Below are positions 23,908-34,500 of a stretch of 64,000 nucleotides of DNA, one piece after another. Source of the stretch: an uncultured cyanobacterium (lineage in GTDB: Bacteria; Cyanobacteriota; Cyanobacteriia; Cyanobacteriales; Nostocaceae); the NCBI GenBank assembly GCA_903848645.1, contig CAINGU010000073.1, positions 1-64,000 of the forward strand, written 5' to 3'. Under the pieces are notes generated by a model. That model did no database searches. It was not told where the DNA came from and saw only the letters and a list, made by a program, of their open reading frames with translations. A program made the translations under genes and the position numbers. The first letter of the stretch is position 1. Each line of letters begins with the position of its first letter.

Positions 23908-24984
23908 TTACGTTAGTTCAATTTGAGAATCATCACCTATTAAAAAGCGCAATGCTTTCGGGCGACGGGGAGCAATACTTAATTGGGCGCGTTGTCCAAT
24001 GAGGCTATCAATAATTCGTTGCTGAATTCCGGTGATTTTAGCACCTTCTAAAACTACGCTGTGTTCTAAATCTGTTTCTATCAGTGTTGAATTATCGGCA
24101 ATGCTACTATAGGGACCAATAAAACAGTTTTCTAAATAGCAATTATTACCAATTACTACAGGTCCGCGAATTGTACAGTTAATAATTTTAGATTCAGTAC
24201 CAATTTGCACTCTTCCCGTAATCTGGGTTTTGGTATCAACATCACTTAAAATTGATTTTGTTAAATAGGTATCCAGAATGAGCCGGTTAGCTTCTAATAA
24301 ATCATCTTTTTTACCTGTATCTAACCACCAACCGTCAAGATTACAAGCGACAACTTGCTTTTCTTGATCTATTAAACATTGAATAGCATCAGTTATTTCT
24401 AATTCTCCTCTAGCTGAAGGTTTAATCAGAGAAATCGCATCATGGATAATCGGTGAAAAGAAATAAACCCCTACCAATGCTAAGTTTGAAGGGGGAATTT
24501 TTGGCTTTTCAATTAACTGTAATACTCTGCCTTTTTCATCTACCTTTGCCACACCAAAAGCACTAGGATTTGTCACTTCACGCAACAAAATCAAAGCATC
24601 TGGTTGTTGTTGGGTAAATTTATCTAAAAATGAAGTTAAATCCCCTTGCTGAATCAGGTTATCACCTAAATACATGACAAAAGGTGAATCTTTTAAAAAA
24701 GGACGGGCAACTTTAACAGCATGGGCTAATCCTGCTGGTTGTTCTTGTAAAATATAGGTGATATTAACACCAAACTTTTCGCCATTTCCAGTTTTATTCT
24801 TGACTTCTTCCCCTGTTTCTGGACTGATAATAATACCAATATCAGTAATCCCCGCAGCAGCCATTTCTTCAATGCCGTACCATAAAATAGGTTTGTTGGC
24901 AACGGGTACAAGTTGTTTTGCGCCTGTATAGGTTAAAGGACGTAATCTTGTACCTTTACCACCGGATAAAATTAGTGCTTTCAT
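23908..24984 (-). CDS. rmlA: Glucose-1-phosphate thymidylyltransferase, long form (RmlA/RfbA)
   Basis: The protein of about 358 residues makes dTDP-glucose from glucose-1-phosphate and dTTP, the first step to dTDP-rhamnose. The nucleotidyltransferase core begins MKALILSGGKGTRLRPLT, with GDNL, EKP and GWWLDTGKKDD further on. A left-handed beta-helix tail (about 250-340; hexapeptide-like IINCTIRGPVVIGNNCYLEN, split) makes it the long form. ATG 24984 overlaps the rmlD stop by four bases (ATGA). The upstream extension of the frame to 25035 would run into rmlD and is rejected. It is last in the polysaccharide operon. Confidence 0.92.
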   Translation of the reverse strand: MKALILSGGKGTRLRPLTYTGAKQLVPVANKPILWYGIEEMAAAGITDIGIIISPETGEEVKNKTGNGEKFGVNITYILQEQPAGLAHAVKVARPFLKDSPFVMYLGDNLIQQGDLTSFLDKFTQQQPDALILLREVTNPSAFGVAKVDEKGRVLQLIEKPKIPPSNLALVGVYFFSPIIHDAISLIKPSARGELEITDAIQCLIDQEKQVVACNLDGWWLDTGKKDDLLEANRLILDTYLTKSILSDVDTKTQITGRVQIGTESKIINCTIRGPVVIGNNCYLENCFIGPYSSIADNSTLIETDLEHSVVLEGAKITGIQQRIIDSLIGQRAQLSIAPRRPKALRFLIGDDSQIELT

Positions 24985-25868
24985 AAATATTTTTCTTGTA
25001 ATTCTTTTAACATTAATCTTAATCTTTGTCGCCAATGGGGAGGATTAGTTCCCAATATTTTAGATACTTTCTCACAAGCTAAGACGGAATAAGCAGGACG
25101 TTTTGCTGGTGTGGGATATTCGGGGGTGGTAATGAGGATAATATTTGCAATTTTCAGGGGAAAATCTAATTTCTCGGCTTCTTCAAAGATAGCTATAGCA
25201 AAGTCATACCAACTCGCAACTCCACTATTTGTATAGTGATAAATTCCAGAAGTTTCTAATGTTAATTTGGGAATAATTTGGGTAATTGTCAAAGCTATAT
25301 CTTTTGCCCAAGTAGGACTACCAATTTGATCTGCAACTACTCTCACTTCTGGTCTTTCTTTACCAAGTCGTAACATGGTTTTAACGAAGTTGCTTTTTCC
25401 ATAAGTTCCATAAACCCAAGCTGTACGTAAAATGATATGTTGGGGACAAGTTTTTTGAATTGCTATTTCTCCCGCTAATTTTGTCTGTCCATATACACTC
25501 AAGGGATTGGTAATATCTGTTTCTTGATAGGGATAATTACTGTTGCCATTAAATACGTAATCTGTAGAAAGATGAATTAAGAAACTTCCTAGTTTTTGAC
25601 TTTCTTCGGCAATAATTTGCGGGGCTATGGCATTTATTAGGTGAGCATTTTCCGGTTCACTTTCGGCTTTGTCTACTGCGGTGTAAGCAGCAGCATTGAT
25701 AATTATTTCTGGTTGGGTTTGTCTGATAATTTGGCGAAGGTTATCAGCTTGAGTTAAGTCTATTTGTGGACGGGTAACTGCAATAACTTTATAGTTAGAT
25801 GAAAGGGTATTTTGTAATTCTGTGCCAACTTGTCCGTTACTACCTATTAATAATATGGATTTACTCAT
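24981..25868 (-). CDS. rmlD: dTDP-4-dehydrorhamnose reductase (RmlD/RfbD)
   Basis: The 295-residue extended short-chain dehydrogenase reduces dTDP-4-keto-rhamnose to dTDP-L-rhamnose. It has the nucleotide motif GSNGQVGTEL, IINAAAYTAVDKAE, HLSTDYVFNG, and the catalytic YGQTKLAGE. It overlaps both neighbours by a few bases, showing translational coupling with rmlC and rmlA. No rmlB is in the window, so the 4,6-dehydratase must lie elsewhere in the genome. Confidence 0.93.
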   Translation of the reverse strand: MSKSILLIGSNGQVGTELQNTLSSNYKVIAVTRPQIDLTQADNLRQIIRQTQPEIIINAAAYTAVDKAESEPENAHLINAIAPQIIAEESQKLGSFLIHLSTDYVFNGNSNYPYQETDITNPLSVYGQTKLAGEIAIQKTCPQHIILRTAWVYGTYGKSNFVKTMLRLGKERPEVRVVADQIGSPTWAKDIALTITQIIPKLTLETSGIYHYTNSGVASWYDFAIAIFEEAEKLDFPLKIANIILITTPEYPTPAKRPAYSVLACEKVSKILGTNPPHWRQRLRLMLKELQEKYL

Positions 25869-26406
25869 AAACTTCGGCGTTTTTAAAGGTTTGAGCGTTA
25901 CTATCTTTAGCTGATAAAATTGGGGGTGTTTTCAAAGGCCAATCTATAGCTAAATCTGGGTCATTCCACAGTATAGCGCGATCGCCTTTTGGTGCATAAT
26001 AATCTGTGGTTTTATAGATAACTTCGGCTATTTCTGAAAGCACGAGAAAGCCATGGGCAAAACCTGGTGCTATCCACAACTGGCGTTTGTTTTCAGCACT
26101 GAGTTCATAACCTAGCCATTGTCCAAAGGTGGAGGAGTTTTTTCTAATATCTACTGCTACATCAAAGATTGTACCAGTGATGACCCGGACTAATTTACCT
26201 TGAGGTTGGATGATTTGGTAGTGTAGTCCTCGCAGGACATTGTATTCAGATTTTGAGTGATTATCTTGGACGAAGTTGGCTGTGATTCCCAGTGTTTCTG
26301 CAAATATTTTTTGATTGTAGGATTCCAAAAAAAAGCCCCGTGAATCTTGGAAGATTTGGGGTTCTAGGATGAGGATATCAGGAATGGAGGTGGGGATAAT
26401 TTTCAT
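25861..26406 (-). CDS. rmlC: dTDP-4-dehydrorhamnose 3,5-epimerase (RmlC/RfbC)
   Basis: The 181-residue cupin epimerase shows DSRGFFLESYNQKIFAE, VQDNHSKSEYNVLRGLHYQ (with the catalytic His) and GFAHGFLVLSEIAEVIYKTTDYY with the catalytic Tyr region. It is the first of the three rml genes in transcription order and overlaps rmlD by eight bases. Confidence 0.94.
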   Translation of the reverse strand: MKIIPTSIPDILILEPQIFQDSRGFFLESYNQKIFAETLGITANFVQDNHSKSEYNVLRGLHYQIIQPQGKLVRVITGTIFDVAVDIRKNSSTFGQWLGYELSAENKRQLWIAPGFAHGFLVLSEIAEVIYKTTDYYAPKGDRAILWNDPDLAIDWPLKTPPILSAKDSNAQTFKNAEVYE

Positions 26407-26452
26407 TGAATGTTTTAAATTATACCTATAACGATATTACTGTCTCATTGTA

Positions 26453-26582
26453 TCAAGATTCTGGAACTATAAGTTCTACGGTGGGAAAATAAGTGCGGTA
26501 GCGATTGACATCTCTAGTTAAAAGTATCATGTTTGTAACGGCTGCATGAGCGCCTATGTAGAAATCAGGTAAAGGAGAAGTT
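26453..26582 (-). pseudogene. VapC-type PIN toxin remnant
   Basis: A minus-strand frame reads LPDFYIGAHAAVTNMILL, then TRDVNRYRTYFPTVELIVPE and a stop at 26453-26455. This is the C-terminal end of a VapC PIN-domain RNase: DFYIGAHA with the third acidic residue, then TRD-x-x-RYRTYFP. The rest of the gene is missing and unrelated sequence follows, so it is a fossil. Confidence 0.65.
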
Positions 26583-26618
26583 TCTTTTTATATATTGTCG
26601 AATTTCTTCCTATTTAGT

Positions 26619-26659
26619 GACAATAAAAAATGTACCTCATAACAACAGGAAGTGCTGTA
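26619..26659. repeat. 41-base dispersed repeat, copy A
   Basis: The sequence containing AAAATGTACCTCATAACAAC and ending GAAGTGCTGTA is repeated at 49661-49701 with one difference in 41 bases. A diverged 29-base copy is at 63019-63047. Here it lies exactly between the VapC remnant and a glycosyltransferase remnant, so it may mark an insertion or deletion junction. Confidence 0.75.
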
Positions 26660-26710
26660 TAAGGATTAATCAGAATAGCAGCATCTCCCGCAACTTCTGG
26701 AATAGACAGG
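26660..26710 (-). pseudogene. Glycosyltransferase (GT4) C-terminal remnant
   Basis: The minus strand reads SIPEVAGDAAILINP, the donor-binding motif near the C-terminus of GT4 glycosyltransferases, as in the intact genes at 27989-29155 and 31543-34671. Flanking sequence does not continue the family, and the frame runs straight into the dispersed repeat. It is a small relic of a former glycosyltransferase gene in the cluster. Confidence 0.55.
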
Positions 26711-26790
26711 GAATCTAAAGCAAAATGTGGTCTAAAGTTATCAAAATTTTGATATCCTCTAAGATTTTGTCAATTTTGGCAGCTTTGAAT

Positions 26791-27765
26791 TTAATAATTC
26801 TTACTTAATTCTTTGAGATCATACTCAACCATAACTTCAACTAAATTCTCAAAAGAATATTTAGGAGTCCAGCCTATTTGAGTTTTAATTTTTTCAATAC
26901 TACCTACTAATTGAATAGGCTCGTCTGGACGGTAAAATTGAGGATCAACAGATACATAATCTTGATAGTTTAAACCAACATATTTAAAAGCAGTATCAAC
27001 TAATTCTCTTACAGAATGTGTTTTTCCACTACCAATTATATAATCATCTGGTTTGTCTTGTTGCATTATCAGCCACATCGCCTCAACAGCATCTTTCGCA
27101 TAACACCAATCACGACGGGCATCAAGATTACCCAATTTTAACTCATTAATTAAACCGAGTTTAATCATAGCAGCCCCACGGGTAATTTTACGAAAAACAA
27201 ATTCTGTACCTCGACGGGGGGATTCATGGGTATAAGTAATACCGCAACAAGCATAAAGCTGATAATACTGGCGGTAATTTCCAGTGATCCAATGGGCATA
27301 AGCTTTTGCTGTACCATAAGGATTACGAGGACGAAAAGCAGTTTTCTCTGTTTGAGGTGATTCGTCAGGTTGACCAAATACTTCACTACTGGATGCTTGA
27401 TAAAATTTAGCATCCGGTTTAATTCGGCGAATAGATTCTAGTATCCGGGATACACCAATGGCTGTATACTCAGCAGTTAAAGAGGGTTGTGTCCATGAGA
27501 GCGGAACATAACTTTGAGATGCAAGGTTATAAATTTCCTCAGGTTGAGATTGGGCGATCGCATCCATTAACGAGGATTGATCTAATAAATCACCAGAAAT
27601 GATGTTAATTTCACCCGCGAAATGACTAATACGGACAAGATTACTGGTACTAGAGCGACGTACTAAGCCATAAACTTGATAACCTTTTTCTATTAGTAAT
27701 TCAGCAAGATAAGAACCATCTTGTCCAGTTAGTCCAGTAATTAAAGCCCGTTTCATTTCTTTCAT
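26791..27765 (-). CDS. gmd: GDP-mannose 4,6-dehydratase
   Basis: The 324-residue short-chain dehydrogenase converts GDP-D-mannose to GDP-4-keto-6-deoxymannose, precursor of GDP-fucose, rhamnose or perosamine. It shows ALITGLTGQDGSYLAELL, YNLASQSYVPLSW, the catalytic SSSEVFG and YGTAKAYAHW, and HESPRRGTEFVFRKI. No fucose synthase (fcl) or perosamine aminotransferase is next to it, so the final sugar is unknown. There are two possible ATGs (27765 and 27756). It is separated from rmlC by a remnant-filled gap. Confidence 0.92.
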   Translation of the reverse strand: MKEMKRALITGLTGQDGSYLAELLIEKGYQVYGLVRRSSTSNLVRISHFAGEINIISGDLLDQSSLMDAIAQSQPEEIYNLASQSYVPLSWTQPSLTAEYTAIGVSRILESIRRIKPDAKFYQASSSEVFGQPDESPQTEKTAFRPRNPYGTAKAYAHWITGNYRQYYQLYACCGITYTHESPRRGTEFVFRKITRGAAMIKLGLINELKLGNLDARRDWCYAKDAVEAMWLIMQQDKPDDYIIGSGKTHSVRELVDTAFKYVGLNYQDYVSVDPQFYRPDEPIQLVGSIEKIKTQIGWTPKYSFENLVEVMVEYDLKELSKNY

Positions 27766-27960
27766 AGTTGGTGATACCTTGTTATTTTGAATTTTACGCC
27801 TTCATGCCATCATAATACTTCGTCAATTAATTCTTTTAAAGATATTTTTTTAACTTCAACTGTAGCCAATTCGATTTTTCTCCAACTAAATTTATTTGTT
27901 CTTTCCAGTCGTTTTTGTAAAAGTTGTTTTGTGATTTCTGAATAAATTGAATCCAATTTA

Positions 27961-27984
27961 TATAATCATACATATATGATTATA
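27961..27984 (-). terminator. AT-only 10-bp hairpin after a glycosyltransferase gene
   Basis: TATAATCATA (27961-27970) and TATGATTATA (27975-27984) are exact reverse complements with a 4-base loop, just past the stop of the minus-strand GT4 gene at 27989. The stem is weak. The 223-base spacer to gmd holds nothing else convincing. Confidence 0.35.
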
Positions 27985-27988
27985 TTGT

Positions 27989-29155
27989 TTAAACAATACT
28001 CCTATAAACTTTTAATACCTCTCGCGCAGTTTTTTCCCAGGAGAACAACTTTGTTCTGGCTTTTCCTTTATCAATTAACGTTTGACGCAACTGGGAATCG
28101 CTAATTATTTTTAAAATGGCTTCAGCTAATTGTATAGGTTCATTGGGATCAATTAGTAGGGCTGCATCTCCTGTAACTTCCGGGATTGACGAAGTATTAG
28201 ATGTAACTACTGGCGCACCCAATGTCATTGCTTCCAGTACAGGTAAGCCAAATCCTTCATAGTGAGAAGGGTAAACAAAAATGTCAGCTTTTGCATAAAA
28301 TAATGCTACAAGTTCATCAGATAGGTAGTTTAGATGATGAATTTCGTGTTTCCAAGGGGAGGTTTCAATTGCTGTAAATATTTGCTTGTATTTCCATCCT
28401 TTTTGTCCAATTAATATTAATTGATGCTCAATTTTATATTTTTCTTTTAAAAAGTTAAATGCTGTAATTATGCTATTAATATTTTTTCTTGGTTCTATAT
28501 TACTGACGAAAAGTAAATATGGTTTAGAAAAATCATATTTAACTTGCTGTTCTAGCTCTTGGATCATTTCATCAGATAAGTAGTCAGGGTGATATCTACT
28601 AGCTAAAGGAATAACAGAAACCTTGTTTGGATCTACTTGTAAATACTCAATAATGTCTCTTTTAGAGCTTTCTGAAATTGTTAAAACTAAGTCTGTCCAT
28701 TTTAGGCAGTTTTTAACTTTTTGCGTATACATAAACGCCCGGATAGATGTATTTGTATAAGCAGGATATTTAATAAAACTTAAGTCATATATATCCATGA
28801 TCTTAAGGCTGTTTTTATCAGGATAAACTGAATAATTTGTCCCATGCAATATATCTGGTAAACCAAAATATTTTTCAAAATAGGATAAATTCAATTTCAA
28901 CCCTGAAGCAAATAATAAATCTGATATTCTTACGGGTAAAGGTAATACATTCGTTTGAGAATAGTTTTTTAGAGACGCAGGAAAATTAAAGTCACCTTTT
29001 ACCCACTTTTGTAACTGTGGTTGATAAACTATTCCTAACTCAAAATTCTCATCTACTTGTAATGCATCAAGTTCACGGATTAAGTTAGCAACATACAGCC
29101 CCACTCCACTGGGGTTAGGTTTTACTGGAGTAGCATCAATCGTTATTTTTAACAT
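27989..29155 (-). CDS. GT4-family glycosyltransferase
   Basis: The 388-residue GT-B enzyme begins [19 protein letters not shown] with an acceptor-side domain. It carries the GT4 donor-domain motif [18 protein letters not shown] (E-x7-E) near residue 290 and a [15 protein letters not shown] block. It resembles mannosyl- and rhamnosyltransferases of surface polysaccharides. It overlaps the upstream GT2 gene by 20 bases. Sugar and linkage cannot be read from the sequence. Confidence 0.88.
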   Translation of the reverse strand: MLKITIDATPVKPNPSGVGLYVANLIRELDALQVDENFELGIVYQPQLQKWVKGDFNFPASLKNYSQTNVLPLPVRISDLLFASGLKLNLSYFEKYFGLPDILHGTNYSVYPDKNSLKIMDIYDLSFIKYPAYTNTSIRAFMYTQKVKNCLKWTDLVLTISESSKRDIIEYLQVDPNKVSVIPLASRYHPDYLSDEMIQELEQQVKYDFSKPYLLFVSNIEPRKNINSIITAFNFLKEKYKIEHQLILIGQKGWKYKQIFTAIETSPWKHEIHHLNYLSDELVALFYAKADIFVYPSHYEGFGLPVLEAMTLGAPVVTSNTSSIPEVTGDAALLIDPNEPIQLAEAILKIISDSQLRQTLIDKGKARTKLFSWEKTAREVLKVYRSIV

Positions 29156-30059
29156 TTGTCCATACCGTTCTTCTAAACCAAGATAAATTTGGAAAAAACC
29201 ACCAAAATATCATTTTCGCAATGATAACAGGAGATAGCCACTTTTGGCGATACTGGTATTCTAATAAAGTTGTTTGAATTAGAACTCTAGTAAAATCTCT
29301 AACTTGTTTCTCATTCGATTTACTTAAATCTGTTGTTTCTTCTACTTTAATTAAGGCATATTCCAGTAGCCAAATATCAGGTATTTTTCCAAACTTATTG
29401 TGCAACATCTGGATAATTTCATTATGAACAGCTAATTTTTTACCAAGTGTTTTATTAGAGGCATACATCCGCGAACCAGCGAGTTTATGAGATATATATT
29501 TAAACTGAATATGTTGTCCATAGCGTAGCCACAGTTCATAGTCCATGCAGTAATCTAAAGATATATCTAAGTTTCCAAAACGCTCAATTAAGCTGCGTCT
29601 AAAAAATACTGCTGGCTGACAAAGGTAACAACTTTTAATTAATCGCTTGTAGTTCCAAGCTTCTGTAGGGTAGGGATAAAGAAGATCATCGGATTCATCA
29701 ATCCAGTCAGCATTGCCATAAATAACTTCTATTTCCGAATCAGATTCAAATATCTGCTTAACTGTTTGAAAGGCTCCTGGATAGTAGATATCATCGGAGT
29801 TAATCCAAGCAATAATCTCACCTGTTGTCATTGATATACCTTTATTCACAGCATCAGATTGTCCCTTGTCTACTTCTGATACCCAGCGTATTTTTTGCTC
29901 ATATTTTTGCAATATTTCTAGTGTTTCATCATCACTTCCTCCATCACACACGATGTACTCTATATCTTCTATATTTTGAGATAAGACACTCTGTATAGTT
30001 CTCTCTATAAAACGACCTTGAAGAAAAGAAGGTGTAATTACACTAAATCGTAAGTTCAT
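29136..30059 (-). CDS. GT2-family glycosyltransferase
   Basis: The 307-residue GT-A enzyme starts MNLRFSVITPSFLQGRFIE and has the GT2 nucleotide motif CDGGSDDETLEIL with the DxD-like WINSDDIYYPGAF near residue 90. The acceptor-side block includes DYCMDYELWLRYG. It has no transmembrane segments, so it acts on the cytoplasmic face during repeat-unit assembly. It overlaps the downstream GT4 gene. Confidence 0.88.
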   Translation of the reverse strand: MNLRFSVITPSFLQGRFIERTIQSVLSQNIEDIEYIVCDGGSDDETLEILQKYEQKIRWVSEVDKGQSDAVNKGISMTTGEIIAWINSDDIYYPGAFQTVKQIFESDSEIEVIYGNADWIDESDDLLYPYPTEAWNYKRLIKSCYLCQPAVFFRRSLIERFGNLDISLDYCMDYELWLRYGQHIQFKYISHKLAGSRMYASNKTLGKKLAVHNEIIQMLHNKFGKIPDIWLLEYALIKVEETTDLSKSNEKQVRDFTRVLIQTTLLEYQYRQKWLSPVIIAKMIFWWFFPNLSWFRRTVWTNVKNND

Positions 30060-30116
30060 ATATTAAGACTAGTATTTTATTTTTTAAACTCAGGTGTATT
30101 TACGAAATAACATGAT

Positions 30117-30274
30117 ATATAGCGGTATGCACTTGAATGATATACAGTCATAAGCCACCTCCTCGCACCCCCCTCAATCCCCCCGCTGCGGGGGGAAGAA
30201 AAGGATAAACTTTTGATATGGGAGGGGGTTGGGGGTGGGGTTCTTGTATTTCACCTAACCAATAACCGCTATAT
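30117..30274. mobile_element. MITE-like element with 10-bp terminal inverted repeats
   Basis: ATATAGCGGT (30117-30126) and ACCGCTATAT (30265-30274) are exact terminal inverted repeats around 138 bases of C-rich then G-rich DNA. The middle has a perfect hairpin, CCCCCCGC-T-GCGGGGGG (30179-30195). It has no open frame and sits in a gene gap inside the polysaccharide cluster. ATATAGCGG also appears at 44814, suggesting related ends. Target-site duplications were not clear. Confidence 0.55.
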
Positions 30275-30307
30275 GTGAAAGTCACAAGATGTTTAGTAAA
30301 GTTTAAG

Positions 30308-31525
30308 TTATATTCCTATACTTTGCCTTCTGACTATTGCTAATTCAAATATATTAATATATTGTTTAGCCATTTCTTGACCATTAAATATTTTAAGTCG
30401 TTCTTTGCCTTTGCGAACTAATTGAGCGACTAAATCAGGATCATAACTAATCCTGAGTAAACAATTAACTAAATCTTCAGAACTATTGGGATTAAAATAG
30501 AGAACAGCATCTCCTCCCACCTCCGGTAAGCTGCCAGCATTGCTACACAGAATAGGTTTAGCAAAATACATTGCTTCTAACAGAGGCATACCAAAACCTT
30601 CATAAAGAGAGGGAAAAACTAAGCATTTACAGCCACACCAAACGGCTTCTAAGGATTTTTCATCTAAGAACCCTAAAAAATGGACATAATCACTGAGGTT
30701 AGCATCTGCAACTTCTTGACGAAGTTGATTTTCTTGTTGTTTTAAATCTCCTGTGAAAACTAAATCTAAAGGTAAATTAGGACATTTTTCTCGATAAATT
30801 TTGTAAGCTTCTAAAAGCAGACGGTGATTTTTATGTTGCCAGTAATTTGCTGGATAGAAAGCATAACTACAATTTACTAATCCCAATTCTATCAAATACT
30901 GGTTAGTTATTTCTTGGCTTAATCCATGCCAACGATCTTGAATAGAGATAGGAATAACTGTAAGCTGATTATCGGGAGCTTTTAAATGTTTAATAAATGA
31001 CTGACGACAAAAATCAGATATACAAATAATTTTTTGTGCTTTCTCAAGAAGGTTATTGAGAAATTCAGTTCGGAGTTGTTGTTCTCTTAGTTCAAAGAAT
31101 TCTGGATAATCAAGATGTTGTAGATCATAAATAATTGCGACAACTGGAATGTTGTTTTCAGCAAATCTAGGTGCAGAAAAGGGACAGAATAATAGATTAA
31201 TCTGATGATTTTTTAATAATGATTTTGCATAAGTTAATCTAGCCAGCTTAAATTTAAGTCTTTTCCAGAGGTTTTTCAGTTTTTCTCTATATTTTACTGA
31301 GTTAGTATCTTCAACTAAGTCAGCTAATAAAAGACGCTGAGTATTTTGATTGTCATACTCAGCTAATTCTAGGTGATTCCAAGGTGCGGTTAATAGTAAA
31401 AATTGATAATCGGGAGCTAGTTTTTGCAGTTGACTTAAAAGGTTTAATACCAATATCTTTGCTCCACCATTTTTACCATCAGGCAATAAAGGCGTTAAAT
31501 CTATAGCAATTCTTAGTTTAGACAT
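30308..31525 (-). CDS. GT4-family glycosyltransferase
   Basis: The 405-residue GT-B enzyme starts MSKLRIAIDLTPLLPDGKNG at ATG 31525 (AAAGG eight bases upstream; TTG 31528 is rejected). The donor domain has [20 protein letters not shown] near residue 300 and [15 protein letters not shown]. It is transcribed just after the 1042-residue protein. Specificity is unknown. Confidence 0.87.
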   Translation of the reverse strand: MSKLRIAIDLTPLLPDGKNGGAKILVLNLLSQLQKLAPDYQFLLLTAPWNHLELAEYDNQNTQRLLLADLVEDTNSVKYREKLKNLWKRLKFKLARLTYAKSLLKNHQINLLFCPFSAPRFAENNIPVVAIIYDLQHLDYPEFFELREQQLRTEFLNNLLEKAQKIICISDFCRQSFIKHLKAPDNQLTVIPISIQDRWHGLSQEITNQYLIELGLVNCSYAFYPANYWQHKNHRLLLEAYKIYREKCPNLPLDLVFTGDLKQQENQLRQEVADANLSDYVHFLGFLDEKSLEAVWCGCKCLVFPSLYEGFGMPLLEAMYFAKPILCSNAGSLPEVGGDAVLYFNPNSSEDLVNCLLRISYDPDLVAQLVRKGKERLKIFNGQEMAKQYINIFELAIVRRQSIGI

Positions 31526-31542
31526 CAATACCTTTCAGTTAT

Positions 31543-34500
31543 TTATTCATCAATTGGTAAACCAATTTTTTTCTTCAATCGAAACCAAGCAGTTCGCAAC
31601 TGCCAAAACTTACTGCTTTGCATAGCTTCGATAATAGTATAAGCTTCTTCTAATTGAATATTAGTAGGCTGATTGGAGTTAACTTGTGATTCAAAATAAT
31701 CTACTCGTAAACCAAGCAATCTTTTGAGATTAAACCAACTTGTTCGCAATTGCCAGAACTTACTGGTTTCCATCGCATTGATCAAATCAAGAGCTTGTTT
31801 TAATTGAGCAGGATATTTAAGTTGCGACTTTGAATCTGACTGTAACTGAGATTGTAAGTTTTGAAATTCAGCTTGCAGACTACGAAAGTCTTCCCATAGT
31901 GAAGGAACAACTGAAATATTTTGCTTTTGAATATTTTGAGCAGTTTGCATCAATACATCTGCTACTATTTCTGCCATTTTTGACCAAGAAAATTTCTTAG
32001 CTTGTTCTAAACCAGCATTTACTAATGAGGAGCGAGTATCAGGATGTTGCACTTTTGATAATGCAGTCACTAATTCATCAATATTATATCCACTTACATA
32101 AATAACTGCGTCACCCCCAACTTCTGGAATAGAAGCTGTCTTACAAGTAATAACTGGGCATCCACAAGCCATTGCTTCTAAAATTGGTAAGCCAAACCCT
32201 TCATATAGGGAAGGATAAACCAATGCAATTGCACCAGAATAAGCAACTTTTAAATCTTCATCTGATAACTTCAGCATATAAGTAGAAGTATTAGTAACTA
32301 AATTTGCCATTTCTGGCTCAAGTTGAGGATTACCGCCTACGCATACAATAGATAAATCATGTTTATTATCTAGTTGAGAAAATGCTTTGAAAAAATATTC
32401 AACATTTTTATACCCCTGACAGCCAATGCGATCGCCAACAACAATAAAATAAGGTTTGGATATTTTATTATTGTTTCTAAATTGATTAATTTCTTCTTCC
32501 GAAGCTATAGAAAAAAGAGTTTTAATTCCTGGGTAAGCGACTGAAATTGAATCAAGAGAAATTTGTGGAAAAAATTTGGCTACATCGGAAGCAGTATTTT
32601 GAGAAATAGTAATATGTTTACAAGCATGAAGAATACTGTAATATTTTTCCTTCCATACAGGAAGAGACAAATCAAGATTCATTACTTCTGGAATCATGTC
32701 ATAAGCTAAAAACACTGATGGCGTAGATATAGGAGTTGTATAATAAGTAGAAACAAAAATATCAACTCCTTCTTCATCACAAATTTCTTGCAGAGTCTGA
32801 GAATCAATACCTGTTTTTTTATAATCAAGAGAATGTATTTTGCGGTAACGAATGCCCGAAATTCGGGGTGCAGTACCATTACGATCCAAAATTAAAATAT
32901 GTTTGGCAAAACCACTTTCTAACCATTCCTCAAATAGAGAACGCCACACACGGCCAATTCCCGTATTTAAAAATTGAAAAAATACTGCATCTATAGCAAC
33001 AAGAGGAAAAACCTTTTCTTTCTTAATTTCAGTTAATTTTTCTTTGATTTCTAATGATAATAAAAATTTCCACTTATTACTTTGATTATCTTTTTGAGCA
33101 ATAGGAACTATTCCCAAAGATTCGGCATTGTCTACCATTGTCTCATCTGTTACCCATGATAAATAATCACTTAAAAACAAAGGTAATATTTCAGGTTTTT
33201 GCAGTTTTAGCCATTGAGACTCGGCATCTTTATATCCATAATAAGTTTCTTTAAATTTCAATTGTTCAGAAAGTACATAGGCATAATGTTGAAATAACAG
33301 ATTATGTTTTTCTGTTTCTTCATGCAAGAAAGGATTAACTTTAGCAATATCTTTGATTTGATTATTAGATAAACGCTCTACTAAAATAGGAGGTTCGTGT
33401 GCCTCCCAAGTATATCCGGGTTTAAATCTCCAAGTTCTTAACCATTCCTGTTGTGGATTTTGAGTATAACAATTACGGCTACTAATAACTAATTTTTCAC
33501 CAACAAAATATGAACACCAATAATAAGCAGCCGTTTTTTCTGGATGTTCAACAAACAATTGTCTTGCCGAAGAAATTTGTTCAACTGTCCATAATTCATC
33601 AACATCAACTTGCCAAAGTAAACACTCTTCTTGGATGTTAACAAGAGGAGCTTGAACCATTTCTTTTTTACCGTCCCAAAATTGCCCTTCTGGTTTACGA
33701 TAGACGGTAATATTTTCAGGATATCGTTGAGATATAGTATCTATATATTCTGTAGTCCCATCTTTACTAAGACCTTTATTATGTATGTTATCTGTTACTT
33801 TTCCTCCTAAACTGATGCTCCATCCTGTATCATGCTTTAATTCAGCAACACCTTCAACAATATGCCAATGCCATTTAAAAGGAAGTTGTTTGAAAACTTC
33901 AATATGATATTCAATAAAAGGCATTCCATTTAAAACAATGGTAAAGAAATGAATAGGTAACTCAGAAAAAATAGACTCTACACCTTTTTTCTTGAAAATA
34001 GAATATCCGTTTCTCAGATTCAAATTTTGATGAACTAAAATATAATTCTCATCTTTTAATAATCTTTGATGAGCTTCATAATTTTTAAAGCTATTGGCAT
34101 CATCTAATATGATTATTTTTGCCCCATATACTTCATTGAGTTCAATATTTCCGGTAAATTCTGAACCATCTATCAAGACTAGATCGAAATAATCAATATT
34201 GTTTTCCTCTTTGATTTTTCTGATTCCATTCTCTGAAACACCACTATTTTTTACATAATTAATATCTTGTTCTAACCATTTTATAATTTCGTTTAAAGGA
34301 TAATTATTCAGATTAGTTTTATTTTCTTTGTAAAACTTAATAACTTCTTCAACTGTTGGAAAATCTTCAACTTTAATTGAAGATAAGTTATAACACTTCA
34401 CAAAATCAACAGATGAATAAGTTTTCTGTAGTGCTGAATAACGCACCTCAGAGACTTCCATACAATACATTAGGGGCTTGTTTTTATTTTTCTCTAGTCC

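Noticed and set aside
24985-25035. N-terminal extension of rmlA
   Set aside because: It would overlap rmlD coding sequence; the ATG at 24984 gives the normal family N-terminus and an ATGA overlap.
27766-27988. Minus-strand frame of about 38 codons (…NDWKEQINLVGEKSNW…)
   Set aside because: No start in place and no recognised family; could be a relic but evidence is too thin.
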